Source: Cephalotrichum gorgonifer
Taxonomy: Eukaryota; Ascomycota; Sordariomycetes; Microascales; Microascaceae
NCBI GenBank assembly: GCA_900312665.1
Contig: ONZQ02000004.1
Coordinates: 1,512,963-1,576,962, forward strand
Direction: 5' to 3'
Length of the DNA stretch: 64,000 bases
Both the position numbers and the translations under genes were made by a program. Below, piece by piece: positions 1 through 12,445 of this stretch. The notes under the pieces were generated by a model. That model ran no database searches and was not told the DNA's origin. It saw only the letters and a program-made list of their open reading frames with translations. Within the stretch, counting starts at the first letter, position 1; every line of letters starts with the position of its first letter.

Positions 1-3000
1 ATAATAAGTTTGTCCAAATCTATGCGTATCGCAGCAACCTGGACGGGCTGTAGCGTCCTTTTGAAAGTAGCGTTCCTCCTCAGGACGGACTTGTCCATGA
101 GAAACGTCTCCCCCGTCTAATTTGCTCCAGTCTTCGCGTCGTTGTTGTTTCTCGGGGCGTTCCGCGGGTTCGTCTTCCGCTCCGTATATCTGAGTAGTCG
201 TACACGACGAGTACGAGTAGAGCTTAGATGCCACATCCGAGATAGATGGCGCGCCTACCCCTGTCATCTCGAGCAGAACACTAGTCAGGCCTGGTGCCAT
301 CGGCTTCGCCGTCAAGCCGAGGAGGGACATTTGACGGCCCTAGGGAAGCCCTGAGATTCTGGGCCGGTATTGCTTGGCCTATACTGTGGGGCGTCTGCCT
401 GCTCGTACGAGTTGAGGCTTGATCTCGTTAGACCTGGCCTGTGGTGGCGTACAAGTATGTGCCCGCTCCGGGTGGGCGGCATGCCCGGGGTGTTACAACA
501 TGCTCGTAATTAAGGTCCGGAGTGCCACGGAGACAAATTGTGGAGATCCCGGCCGTTCGGATTCACGCTCCTCTTCCCTACATGCTAGCATTTCGTTCGG
601 TCGGGAGATTCTCCCTGAAGAAGATGGCCCTGTGGGGCGAGGGTATTCGGAACAAAGTTAGGGTCCCGCACGACGATACTACGGATATACCACTTGCCTG
701 GTGAAGGCGGTGTTTCAGGATCCGCCGAAGCACCTTCGGAGTACGCCGTCTCCAACTCACACACCAGACGGTGGATGGGATCGTACCTGTACAAGTACAT
801 GTATGAGCGCGTGGATACGTTCACGTAGGGGGGACTTCGGATTGTTTATGTATCTATCTAAATATCTGGGGTGTGTTATCCGCCCTTGATATTAATGAGT
901 ATGTTTTCTTCGGTTTGGGTTGTGAGGAGTTTGAGCATATATGGCGAAGTACCACACCACAAATGAGAGACCAAGCTGTAGTTTATTATTCTGTGGGCTG
1001 GCTATTACGGCCTGTGCAGAGCGGACCCCTTAATTCCTTATTGGTACGCCTCGTGAGAGACGACGCGGCGATGGTGAGTACAGGGCCACAAGGCCTGGGC
1101 TATACGCAAGGGATGAGTAGGCGGCCAGACCAGGCCATGCTTTGTTGCCCTCGGTAGCAATATTCTACTTGGTCCTTGTCGAGGAAGGCCGGGGAAGGAA
1201 GAAAGGGAGAAAAAAAGGGGAAAAGGGGGGGGGGGGGGGGTTTATTTTCTTCCTCCCCGCATGCAGTATCCTATTTATTAATCGTCATACCTTCGCATAA
1301 GAGCCAGCCAGGCGGGTCTATCCCTAGGTCTTATGAGAAGGGTCTGGCCGATACTCCCCACGTTGAGGGAAGCTTTTATAACCCGAGTACAGTTACACCC
1401 CGCTCAGTGTAAGAGTACCCGTCAGTGTATATTCTCCGCTGGTCGTCGCCCAAAGTGTTAGTTTACTAGTTACTCAGGGGCTATACTATACCCTCCTCGA
1501 AAGAAAGTCCCTTCTTCTGCGAACGAGAGTGGCCTTGTAACTACAATGGGTCTTCTTATGGCACAGTACGGAGTAATTAGGGGTTGCGGGTGAACTGTGA
1601 TGTCAACGAGTACAAGTATTGTGCTACGGACACTTAAGGACGAGTACTCGAGTATACATATTATTCGTATTATCTCCCCTCCTTATATTAACGGAGGCGC
1701 CCAAACAAGGCTAATGCAAAATGCGGCCTAAGCTTTAGTGCAGAGGGTGGTGCGTTATATTATTATGCACAGCCCGTGGTATCGCCTCCGTTAGCCCTGT
1801 TCAGCTGAATGGATAATACATTCTGCGCTTGAGACGGCCGGATGTGGTCTAACTTGTCGGAAATGGCGCTGATGATTTGCCAGAAATAGAGGGCCAAGAC
1901 GTCGAGATGCAAGTCGAAATGACATCGGCTGCACGACTTGTGCTCACGAGCGGAAGTGCTACCATGAGAATAATGCTCACAAGAGGTAGTACATGCCATG
2001 CAAAATGCATAAAGTATGGGACAGCGTACTTGCACTTGCACCCTTTCGAGGTCCCAAGCATGCAAGTCTCCCAAACCGTCTGCCTGCCTGCGGACTGCAA
2101 ACGAGGACGTGTTTTGATTGCCTTTGTGGAACAATTTTCTCGTATGAGGTGGCCGGTGTGGGTGGGCGGGCGGTCCACGATCCCCCTCGACGCCCCAACG
2201 GCAGCCACGTGCATGCACTCTACGAGTGTATTATTTCCGCGCTAACTACCAGAAAGATAGCTCAAGCTAAGGACCCGAGCTACCCGAAGATTTACGAGTA
2301 TGAGAGAGAACAGTTGTAGTTGGACCGTGGGTTCGCGGGGTGGGTTCGTGGGGCTGCGCAATGTTTCGTTCGAGACTGCTTCCACGAGGTTTGATCGCCA
2401 TAATCTTGCGGAGCGACGACGTAAGGGGCCTTCATGACTTTCAAAACTGTATTATCGCAATTCCTTGGTTCGCTCTCCTCTTCCCGTGCCTGAGCACTGG
2501 AGATAATCGCACACGCGCCGTTCCATGCTCCTCTCAGGGGCCCGGACGCTAAGGGCGCCACTCCGATGAGGGAAGTCTCAGGTGGGAAGGCGCTTTTCCT
2601 GCCCACACAAGCACTTGTATTTAGTACACTGCCCACCTAACGTGTATACTTCATGAGTACTCGTGATGGCGTCCTGGGGGGATGCGTTTCGGCGGTGGCG
2701 GGTTCCGTTGTGATCCGGAGATTGGCCGTCTCCTCCGCACTCATACGTAGGCAAGATCGACGGGGGCAAGTAATACTTGCACCCAAGGTCAGGCCGTTCT
2801 TTAGCACAAGTCATCGGATTGTGATCGTCTAGACGACGTAGTTAATCTACTGACTTGGATGAAGAAACGTGAAGAAAAAGAGCAGGGGAAGAGGGAAACC
2901 CTATGGAATGGATCTTGCCCAGTTCACCATATTGTTGAGAAAACGTGGGACTACGAGTTCGAACCTGAGTGTTATTAGCAGGTCTCCAGCGATGTGGGCG

Positions 3001-4970
3001 GCTCAGAGGGAAACTGGGCATCGTTCAACCCGCCAAGGCGGCTCTCTTGGGGAAACCCACCAATATTACAGACTATTATACGTGTACAAGTGCGGAGCAC
3101 TACTACGTATACCTACTCGAATGTACTCGCAAAAGCACGTCCCCACATTCCGGGATCGACATTTTCATCATCAAGGGTCCTGGCGCTAGCTCGCACAGGT
3201 CAATAGCCCAAGCCAAGCTGCTGAGAAGAGCCTTGGCAAGCGTGATTGGCCTTTCCAAGAAACGCGAGATTGGTACAGCGTCGACAGGCCCACGCCACCC
3301 GCTACAGAGGAACATGCTGTGCTTATACAAGTATTCGTCCAATGTACATGTAACTCGTATGAGGGCGAGTGCGAGTAATGTTTGCGCAGAGACGTCTCCA
3401 GGAGTCCACAGCCTTGGCTCCAACTTCCGGACGAGAAGCGGGGCTCATGAATGAGAGGGCTTTCTCCGAGTAGGTGATGGTCGGAGATTCGTCATACATG
3501 GACAACAACAGCACATTGAATGGCGGCCAAAACGGACAGGCCCGCGCATGAAGTCCGAGATGACGAGTGGTGGCTCGTAGTCAAATACGAAACATCGGAG
3601 ATTTTGAGTCCAAAGACCAGCAGCGTTGAAGGTGGAAGCTAGCGAGAAGAGAAGGTGTGAATTGGGCCGGCCCATGGCCGTGACCGATAGCGTCATTATC
3701 AATTCATACATTTTGAGATGGAAGGAACAACTGAGTACTGGCCCAGATATTATCAGACCGCCCCCTCCTGCTGAAATGCTACCTTGCTGTGCCCACCACC
3801 TATACTTGTGCATAGTACTATGTACTTCTACTCAACGTACCGCCTCGAGGGAGATCCCAAGCGATGTCAAGTACTGAATACTTCGAACCTTGATCGGACC
3901 CACCAGGAACGGGGGCGTTCTCAGATTATTAGCAAGGGGTGCCCTGCCCGTCCCTTTGTGGTCTGGACTGTGCCTCGGAAAGACTCCGTACTTGTACTGC
4001 CGCAGGTGCTCAAGGATTCTCGTTGCGTCACCGCCGTCCGTGTCCAGCCCTGCGCTAATATGGCCCATTTCCTCGTCTCCGTTCTCCATAATCGTACTGA
4101 GGTCGTCTCTCGTACGAGTACTTACTGGCAAATTCTTTCCACGCTAGAGCGGAATGATCGAAATGAACGACGCCGGGCCAAGGCGTCAGCCTCCGGCCAG
4201 CTCGTACTCCGTACTCGTAACATTTACTCCATAACCCAAGCCCTCGCCTGTTGATTCCGTGCCTGGCTTCTTTCTCCCTCCGCCGCTCGAGGAAGGACGG
4301 GAGTTTGTTATTCTGGCGTTCAACTGATTGTCATTCTTTCTCCAATTCATCTAGTTCGGACCGGGCTCTTCGGAACGAGTTTGGATACACCCCTCCCCTG
4401 GCCCCTGTTCCCCTCCCCACACCCACACCCACACCCACACCCACACCCACCCGTACACCAGCACACCCATCAACACGGGAAGCTCTTGTTCCCAAGAGCT
4501 CTGGGCATACAAAACCAATAACCACTCCATTATCGCCATTTATTTTGAAACGCATGACGAGTAGAATACTCGCAACACACTCTTTTTCTCTTTGGAGCAT
4601 CCCGTCTCGTTGGACAGGATCGTCGGGGTTTCCTTGAACCACCAAGAATACGCATCGTACCTCAGCGAAGCAGTCGGTTGCCTTGGTCTGGGGACCTGGG
4701 AACCTTGGAAGCCTAGGACTTTGACGATCTCCTCCGCACCCGCCGAACCCAATTCGTCCCAACAGCATATAAAAGTGCGAGCCGATGCTGTCGTCGACCT
4801 TTTGAATCCCGTGAGGCTACGACACCAGGGACTCAAGCCCCAAATCCCGACTTGCCTCGCCAGATATCCTTGCGCCCGTCGAGCCTGAGTGCTCCAGTCC
4901 TCGACATAACACGGTTCAGTTCCACAACGTCTTAGAATTTGTCCACCGGTAGAACCATTGCGGCCATGCA
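1..4970. other. Gene-poor intergenic region with dispersed short palindromes
   Basis: No open frame here shows a recognisable domain, and none can be joined by plausible splice sites into a convincing protein. The longest frames (about 150-160 codons near 2969-3454 and 3784-4254) have no family signature. What is visible: a G16 run at 1225-1240, a CCCACA hexamer microsatellite near 4416-4451, and repeated ACTCGTA/TACGAGT and ACTTGTA/TACAAGT half-sites (around 200-220, 403, 790, 1610-1650, 3080, 3330, 3990, 4109-4118 and 4205). The last few hundred bases should include the promoter and 5' leader of the DUF1765 gene that begins at 4971. Confidence 0.6.
4416..4451. repeat. CCCACA hexanucleotide microsatellite
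   Basis: About five to six tandem copies of a CCCACA unit are directly visible. The tract lies about 520 bases upstream of the DUF1765 start codon, in non-coding sequence. It does not match the common fungal telomere unit (TTAGGG/CCCTAA). Confidence 0.8.
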
Positions 4971-7900
4971 ATGAGCAGCTCTACTTTGACGATGGCTCCG
5001 GCCGTCAGCCCGGGAGGTTCTTTCCACCGATCTCACTCGACCCCGGAGCTCTATGCTCTAGCGAACCCCGACTCGAGCCTTTCCACGCTATCCTTCGAGA
5101 TCCCCTCCTTCCAATCTAGTCTCAACTTTGATACGAGGCTTTCTTTTGGTGCTGAAGAACTAGACCTTTCCCTCCCGAAGGACACGGCGGAAACCAATGC
5201 TGCGTCTGTGACAGCTGAGCCGGTCGTTGCCGACCTCGACGAGCGTCCGAAGCTCGGAAGGAGCAACACGATATCAGGGCGCACGCGGTCATGGCTCCCT
5301 GGCTCTAAGTCAGCGTCCAACGTCCGGGACCTGCTTACGGCTTTCACAACATCGCCCTCCGGAAAAGATAATGTCTCACCGAAGGATAGCCAAATATCAA
5401 AGCCTCACGGGACACAGGAAACATCCCAGCTAACCCGATCCGAGTCAGTTTCTGGGTTTGGTCGGTCTCGCAAGTCACAGGCCCAGGATCCCTCATCGTC
5501 CCTCCGCGCCTCTGTTGACTCTTCAGATGTTCCCACTCTCCCCCAAGATAAGGGCCCCCGGAAGGGTTACTCGCGCTTCTCGAAACCAGGGGGAAAGGAT
5601 CAGAGCAGTCGGCCTTCCGACTCTGTTCCATCGCTACCAAAGGCAAAGAGTCGCACGAGCTCATACTTCTCGATAATGAATCAGCGCCCTGCTACAGTTT
5701 TCGGCAAGCTAGGTCTCGGTAGCGATTCAGACAGCAGTGATGCTTCGTCGTCCACGAGTCTTGCCCTACCCACGAATACCACGGATACCATACCGTCCAA
5801 CCCTACCTCGATATCCGACCTAAACTCGTCAACTGATTCGTCGTCCCTCGACGTTCCCTCTCGCGGCTGCGAGCGCGATCCGCTATCGTCAGTATTCAAG
5901 AATCTTGACTTAGAAGTAGGAATCCTCGAGGCAAACCCTACGCCACCCTCACTGCGGATGCATGTTGTGAAATCGACCCTCCTCCCATTTCTGCAACAAT
6001 ACACCAACCTTGCATCCGTCAGGCTTCTCCAGCCCGAGGATATCGAACGGCGAGCGATCGTTCTGAACAAATGGTGGACAGTGCTACTTGATCAACTTGG
6101 TAGTCTGGGCGTACAGCCGACCCCGGGGGTTGATCGGGTGTCCCTTCTGGATGCCCTGACCCTTCTCATGATGAGACCGGAGTGGCGGCAGGTGACTTCC
6201 TACTTTCAACCATTGGACGCTAGATCACCCAACGAGCCACTCAGAAGGCGACCCCAGAACCAATCAGCCGGGTCGCCTCCGGGTTCTGCGGGCGTGGCAG
6301 GCTCGGCTAAGTCAGTTGAACAAAACGTTAGAACGATGTTCGTTTCGAACCTCGTACGACAGGTGGAGCTGGTTGTGGATAAGATGTCACAACGGAATGC
6401 GACCGCTGGCCTCGTAAATTTCTGTGGAAAGGCGTGCGCATATGCTTTCTTCTTCGCGCCCGGAGTTGCAGATATTCTCGTACGACTCTGGGGACTGGAC
6501 ACGCTGCTCATCCAACGGGTCGCGGATGAGTTTGGACTGCCGAGGAGGAGCAATGGGGAGAGCGAAGACATCGTGGCTCTGTTTCCCCCCTGTTTAGGCA
6601 ACATGGGATGGTCATCGATCAAGACCATGGGCTCGTCTCTGAGAACCGTGCCGAGTATGTCTCCCGAACTTGCCAAAATCCGATGGTACTCGCCTTGGAT
6701 AGCGCGGTGGCGGGGTCGCGACACGGATCTGTTTTACATTTTCTGCAAGTACTATCACATACTCGCCGAGGAGTTCATGCCTGATGGGCTGCCCCTGATT
6801 GAAAAGAGTCGAGCACCCGCCTTTGTTCTCGTTCACTCGCAGGTCCTCGCAATCCTGGACACTACGGTACATCGACAGGCGGCGCTACAGGCCTTCGGAG
6901 CGGCCTCCCAACTCTCCGACGGCATCCACGGGCTGGACACCTCTGCCGCGGCGATGCCGGGTCTACCCGCTGATTTCTTCAAAAGTATGTCCGAAAACAG
7001 GCTCGTCGCTCTGCTGAAAGACTTCTTCTCGGAGACGTCTCCGGCCTTGGCACGAGCGAGGCATACTTATGCGGAGACATTCATGGCGATCATGAAGGCT
7101 GCCACCAAGAGGATCTCGCAGTTCGATTTTGGTGCCTCCCACACCTTGTGCGATTTCTTGGAGGAGGCGCTCGTGGCCTATGATGCTGCCGAGGTTGCCG
7201 ACGATCCGTCCACCCGCTATGTCGACTGGGAGTTCTGGTTCAGGGTTTGCAGGCTGATTTCGGAGTCACTCAACGCCATGACGGAGATGCGTGTGCTGTG
7301 CTTCATCTACACCATTTGGGATACCGCTACGCGGGTACCAAAGCGCAAGGAGGCACTTTGCCTGGACTGGCTCCTCTCAGAAGAGACTTTTTACAGACTC
7401 TTCAATCATTGGTGTCCGATGATCAGAGCGTACTACATGAGACTGCTTTGCTGGAGGATTTGTAGGGATACGGGTAGCCCACGCAAGGTGGATACGTGAG
7501 TACTAGATGTCCTATGGTATGCCCACTTTCGTATCTAAGCATGCTAACAAGCGGATAGCAAAATCTTCCTAGCTGTAGCAGCCAGGCTCAAGACGGTTTG
7601 GGCCCACTATCTCTACCTACAGGAAGAGGCGGACATTCGAGGGTGTTACGCCCCATCAACGGCACCCTGCTACCCGACACCTGGCAAGAAGTTCATGATA
7701 ATCCGCTCCGAAGTCAACGTGCCCCTTGCGAACATGTTCATGGGCTTTGACACCATTGGCAAGCCTCCCAACCCCGATGAGCTTGCCGAGCGTATCAGCT
7801 CGGCCGATCCCCTGCAGTCGAAGCCAGACGGGAAGAAGAAGTGGTCACTACTTGGGCTGAACAAGGCCAAGAGTGACTACAAATACTCCGGAGGTGATGA

Positions 7901-8630
7901 TTTCGAGCGGGGGCGCCGGGCGCCTCCCCCTCCGTCCAAGGGTGGGAAGAATTCAAGTCGGTTTGGCGGAGGGACTAGCAGCCCCAGCTCAGAATCTACT
8001 TCGCGAGCGGAGTCCCCCATCTTCGAAGAGCCTCGATACGTGTTCAGATTCGTGCTCAACTGGTACCCCCCCGCCGCCATGCCGACTGTCGACAGAGTCC
8101 TTTCCCGGCCTCGTCTACCATCCCCGGCTCAATCTTGGGTCAGCAGCCGCCGGAGGAGCATCGGCGAGCTTCCTCCCATCAATCCGGGACTCCCCCCCAT
8201 TACCCGTCGTATTTCGGGATCAGTACAGACTGGACTCATCAACGAGGCGAAGAACGCGAGCCCCCTCAGTGCTCTCGACACCGCGCCGCGCCGCGCTTCG
8301 ATGTCGTCGTCCACGTTCTCCCGGGTAACGAGTGACCGGTCTGACTCGGATAACTCCGACCAACCAGGCTCGTGCCCCAGCCTACTAGACCGAGGCACGA
8401 CAAGTAGTCCCGATAGCGAAACTTCGGGCAATGGTGGCACCCAGCCTATCAAGCCGTGCGGGGAGTTTGTGAAGAGTTCGGTCTACGCAGGGCGTGCCCT
8501 TGCGGAGTGGAGCATTGTGGTACACGAATGCAACAATTTTGTCGAGCGCAGGCGGGAGGAGGGTATTCTGGGACTTAGCGACGTGGAGGTTCCTTTGCTA
8601 TCCCTGGAGACACATCGCCGAGCCAACTGA
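4971..8630 (+). CDS. DUF1765 (UPF0592) family protein
   Basis: Two exons, 4971-7495 and 7559-8630, encode 1198 aa. The 63-nt intron has a GTGAGT donor and a GCTAAC branch site just before its AG, and splicing keeps the conserved frame (...RKVDTKIFLAVAARLKTVW). Residues 1-300 are Ser/Thr/Pro-rich and look disordered. The helical core at about 620-900 carries the segments I recognise from the fungal DUF1765 family: VLVHSQVLAILDTTVHRQ, ARHTYAETFMAIMKAATKRI, WEFWFRVCRLISESLN and WLLSEETFYRLFNHWCP. After a low-complexity stretch, the C-terminal block AGRALAEWSIVVHECNNFVE is also family-typical. The family includes fission yeast C7D4.03c and has no established biochemical function. The start is the first in-frame ATG; a second Met lies at residue 8. 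Family assignment is from memory of conserved blocks; the gene itself is certain. Confidence 0.9.
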
Positions 8631-9393
8631 TGGCGGCAAACGGAATAACGATGACAATGGCTTCCCTGGGCTACATCAACCCCTTCTCCCGTGGGCGACT
8701 CTGATCGTTCTCGTTAGGGGCCCCACGGCCTCAAAGCGGCACTACTTGTGATGCCGATCACCCTCCCGGGGCCAGCGTTTCTTACGGTACACTAATTATT
8801 GCGGGGTCGGACCTCGACTACCAAACATGGTTTACATGACCATTCATTCAACGAGACATCATCCTACCTTCATTTGGATCTAGACCTTTTCTTTCCTTTT
8901 CTTTTTGCATATTCTTGGCTGTCTTCATGTCATCATGCCCATACTTTGGGAGTACTAGATGGGGAGTACCAATTCTAGATTTGGTGGAAGGTTTCTTCCG
9001 CCGTCGAGATACCTAGGGCCTGATGGTCACTGGACGATCCGACCCATGCTCTGTTCTGATATTTTCTTTCCTCATTTTCCTTCTTTTCTCTTTCTACAAC
9101 ATTTCTAGGAGGGCGGTACATTATGTTTCGTTTTGGCGTTTGCTTGGCATCAAAATAATGAGGAAAGTTTGAAAACATCGCTTGATTATGGGGACTGGGT
9201 TTACTACATCGCCGGGGGGGCGTGGGGGCGTACTGTACTTTTATTTCACCTGGTGGGCTTTACATAAGGTCTTGCGGCAAAGGGGGCCGTGTGGTATATG
9301 ATCAATAATATGTGGCTTTCTACTTGGGAAAGCTGCTTGCCATCTAACTTTAAACTATCTCCATTCTTTCCGTGCTGGCCCCCTGAGCAGCTT
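8631..9393. other. Convergent 3' intergenic region
   Basis: This lies between the DUF1765 stop codon and the stop codon of the minus-strand GFA-like gene, so it should hold both 3' UTRs. It contains T/C-rich stretches (about 8886-8910 and 9058-9100) and no credible coding frame. Confidence 0.6.
9240..9245 (-). terminator. Candidate poly(A) signal of the GFA-like gene
   Basis: AATAAA reads on the minus strand about 150 nt beyond the GFA-like stop codon. Fungal polyadenylation signals are loose, so this is only a positional candidate. Confidence 0.4.
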
Positions 9394-10131
9394 TCAGGGC
9401 GTCGCCTTTGCGGCCGCATAGGCGGCCATGACGATTGCTCGCAGATTCTCATACCTTTCCCAGCCGCCCTTCCACATGACCTCCTGCGGCTTAGGATAGA
9501 ACCCCTCGAAGGCGGGCTTCCCGTCATCGATGGAGACGAAGCGTCGCTTGCTCTTGGTGTAGATATGCACGTCTGGTCCGACCTCTGAGGGCGTATCCAG
9601 TGTCCCGACGCGCAGGAAGACGCCGTGACGGCCCGCGCCGCAGTGGTAGTGGCTCCAGAGGGCAACGTAGCAGCGGGGGCAGCGGGCGATGGTCTGGGGG
9701 AGGCCGGACTCGGTGGGGGTGTGGACGGTTATGGGTTTCTGGGAGTGTGGGGAGGAGGAGGGGGGCGGGGGGCAGGCGAAGGGGTCTTCTCCTTCCCCCT
9801 CTTGGCTTCCCTCTCCCTCTCCCCAGCCGCCGAGGTCCTGCGTATCCCATTTTGGCTCGCCCATGGACTTCAGGGTCGACGGGAGTGTGGCGGGTACGGC
9901 AGGGACGCCGGGCCCGGCGGAGATGGTGGGCTCTTCGGGAGGGTCGAGGGTCAGGAGCTGGGTCTCTACAATCGCGTTTAGGACGAAGGCAGAGCCTGTC
10001 TCGCGTTGGCAGGCCGTGCAGTGGCAGCAGTGGACTATGATGGGGGGAGCGGTAAGGGTGTAGCGGATGTGGCCGCAGGCGCAACCTCCCCTCAGGGGGA
10101 AGCGGGAGGGGTCCTCGTGGTAGTGGGACAT
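9394..10131 (-). CDS. GFA/CENP-V domain zinc protein
   Basis: A single exon of 245 aa. It shows the zinc-site pattern of the GFA family (glutathione-dependent formaldehyde-activating enzyme/centromere protein V): CAC at C17/C19, CCHCTAC at C35-C41, and CPRC at C151/C154. Other family-typical segments are HCTACQRETGSAF and, near the C-terminus, VSIDDGKPAFEGFYP. The prototype adds formaldehyde to glutathione, but fungal genomes carry many paralogues of unknown substrate. Residues about 65-140 are a Pro/Gly/Glu-rich insertion that lengthens the domain beyond the compact bacterial form. The start MSHYHEDP was chosen because the in-frame extension upstream (82 codons) is low-complexity, pyrimidine-derived sequence containing the candidate TATA element. 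Substrate and role are not known. Confidence 0.85.
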   Translation of the reverse strand: MSHYHEDPSRFPLRGGCACGHIRYTLTAPPIIVHCCHCTACQRETGSAFVLNAIVETQLLTLDPPEEPTISAGPGVPAVPATLPSTLKSMGEPKWDTQDLGGWGEGEGSQEGEGEDPFACPPPPSSSPHSQKPITVHTPTESGLPQTIARCPRCYVALWSHYHCGAGRHGVFLRVGTLDTPSEVGPDVHIYTKSKRRFVSIDDGKPAFEGFYPKPQEVMWKGGWERYENLRAIVMAAYAAAKATP

Positions 10132-11631
10132 GGTGGGGAACGGACAGTGCTTTTCCGTAGGTATGGCTTGAAGGATGGTAATTGAGGGTGAGAGGGGTGA
10201 GAAGGGTTCAGAGGAGTAGTGGGGTTGGAAGGGAAAGGGGGGAAGAAGGGAAAGGGGGGAAGGGGAGCACATGGCTCTTATATAGTCTAGGATTTGAAGG
10301 AGACTTACAGAGTAAGTACTTACATGATGAGAAGAGACCCGGGGAAGAGAAAAAAAGGGGGGGGGGGGTTTGTTCAAGCCACAATGCCACCCCTTGGGCG
10401 TATGAAGGAGGGGGTGCTTCCTGATGGGTGGACATCATCCAGAGCAGTTATACTGCCGCTCAGGCAGAGCATCCGTTAGAGCACCGTTCCTGGGGTTTAC
10501 ACTGCTACCCAGGGGGTGCACATATCTACCCGAAGGGCGTGTAAGTGAGTCCGCAGACACAAAGTACATCCTGTTATAGCCCTGTCCTTGCTCCCACATT
10601 TTATGTATAATACGTTTGTATCCGAAAAAAGGTGTAAGTGTGGGGCCGGCCGGGAAGGGTGGGTTGGTGGGGTGGGGGGTCAGACCGGCCGATCATTTTA
10701 ACTCACAGCTTTTTGGCGGGGATATGTGCAGTGTTAACACGGAACACGCCGTGGTGGCCGGAATACGCCCCATGTTAGTGTTGAGAGCTTTCGCTCTGGT
10801 GGTAGCTCAGTATTATCGGCGTCGGCCCAGATGGTGATGTACACACCCGCCAGCGTACTTTTAGATTCCGCCCGTTAGTTGTCTAGAAAATTGTACGAAG
10901 GGCATTAATGAAGATGAGGGGAGGCATCACCTAAGACGCGTTGTCTGCAAAACCATACCTGTGCAAGAATGATATTGTTCTTCTATCCCTCTTCCTCTTC
11001 TATTCTGCCCATCCGTCCAACGCCGCATCTAAAAAACGCGGTTCATTGCAGGGTGGGGCTGACTGCCAGCATGAGTGGCCGTGTGGTGAGGGTCAGTCCG
11101 TGTTAATTGATGCCCAGCTTTCATCGGCACCGCGGGGCCGCCTGCTTGGCGGGCCCCATGATACCCCAATATTCCCACAGTGCGAGGTTACTCAGCGGTT
11201 GTGATTGGTCTATTAGGACAGGATGGAAGTTTCGGGGGAGCCTCCCCGTGTAGACTCTGGTGACCGATATTGGAATGTAGGTAGCCAACTGGATCATCTC
11301 CTTCCCTCCACGAGGCAAGACGAAGTTTTGAACGCCAAGGTCTCACCAGCACATTTTGTGGAGCTGGAACTGATGCCTAATTGACGCATGCACTTCCAAC
11401 CCGGGTTCCTCACCTTGGACCAAGAACCAGCTACACTTCCTGTTGAAACCCACTCGTCGCAACCGCCGCCGAACCCATCGTCCAGAGAATGAGAACTCTC
11501 GCCCCTAACAACTAGTTATCGGACCAACCAGCGCCCTATAGCCGCCACACTGGCGGCTTCCCTGCCCATCTCCTCGACACAGCCGCCGCGATCCTGTTCC
11601 AGGGCCCATCGGTCCTGCCACACATCCAAAC
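10132..11631. other. Divergent promoter region (GFA-like / membrane glutaredoxin)
   Basis: The first 250 bases are pyrimidine-rich on the minus strand, typical of a filamentous-fungal core promoter and leader. A G12 run followed by TTT lies at 10357-10368. No frame here looks coding. The last 200 bases form the leader of the glutaredoxin gene starting at 11632. Confidence 0.55.
10277..10284 (-). promoter_or_regulatory. TATA-like element of the GFA-like gene
   Basis: TATATAAG on the minus strand lies about 146 bp upstream of the chosen ATG at 10131, in a long CT-rich leader. Its position supports the shorter start choice. Confidence 0.4.
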
Positions 11632-12445
11632 ATGCCCTCCCCCCGTCGATTGCGCTTCCTCTGCATCGCCCTCCTCGCCGGCGTCATAATCACCATGCTC
11701 TGGACCTCCCAACAGCGACATTCGGCCACGCGCCCACTACCTAGGGACTTAACAGACCACTCGCCGGGGATCGACCGCGACGCCGACGGCGATGTGGATA
11801 TAGGCGACGCGGCGGCGGCCCGGGAGATGACGGGCCGCCTGAAGCAGGCCGAGCTGAAGGCGAAGGACCTAGCGAACTCGAAGTCGCCGCTCAAGCCGGA
11901 CCTACCGAGCGAGGTCATCGGCGTGGGGAGCGCGGCGGATGGACAGACCGAAGGCGATGTCGAGGGAGGAGAGGCGGAGGGGGAGCATGCGGCGGAGCAG
12001 GAGCTGCGGTTGATTCTGAAGAAGGCACCAGGTGAGTTATATGCGCGGAGATCTATACTCTCTCTCTCGCTATACGTCTGGCTTATTTTCTGGGCTTGGT
12101 GGGGGAAACTAAATCTGACTCGCGCTACCAGTTATAATCTTCTCCAAGACATACTGCCCGCACTCGAAGAAGGCCAAGGCCGTCCTCCTAAATAAGTACC
12201 TCATCGAGCCGGCGCCGCACGTCGTCGAGCTGGACATCCACCCGCAGGGCCCCGAGCTCCAGGCGCTGCTCAAGGAGAAGACGGGCCGGGGCACGGTGCC
12301 GAATGTCATGGTGAACGGCGTGAGCATCGGCGGTGGCGACGATATCGCCGCGCTCGATGCCAGCGGAGAGCTGGCAGCGAAGGTGGAGGACCTGGGCGAG
12401 GCGCGCAAGGTTGAGATGAGGCTGCGCGGGCCGGAAGGCGCCTGA
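11632..12445 (+). CDS. Membrane-anchored monothiol-type glutaredoxin (Grx6/7-like)
   Basis: Exons 11632-12031 and 12132-12445 encode 237 aa. The 100-nt intron (GTGAGT donor, CCAG acceptor) interrupts the protein just before the glutaredoxin fold. Residues about 7-24 are a hydrophobic signal-anchor (LCIALLAGVIITMLW), followed by an acidic, Gly/Ala-rich lumenal spacer. The domain starts at about residue 134, VIIFSKTYCPHS, with the active site C142-P-H-S145. The glutathione-binding marks are TVP (188-190, cis-Pro) and GGGDD (200-204). Family knowledge: yeast Grx6 and Grx7 are type II membrane proteins of the ER/Golgi with single-Cys CxxS sites that reduce glutathione-mixed disulfides. The CPHS site here has His where CPYS or CSYS is common. 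Secretory location is inferred from the anchor. Confidence 0.9.

Noticed and set aside
2969..4254. Two plus-strand frames of about 156-161 codons (2969-3454, 3784-4254)
   Set aside because: No recognisable domain, unusual composition and embedded palindromic repeats; length alone is not enough.
4416..4451. CCCACA tandem considered as telomere-like sequence
   Set aside because: The unit differs from TTAGGG, the tract is short and internal, and it is best explained as a microsatellite.
10132..10377. 82-codon N-terminal extension of the GFA-like protein
   Set aside because: The sequence is low-complexity pyrimidine-derived and contains the likely TATA element; the family domain starts right after MSHYHEDP.
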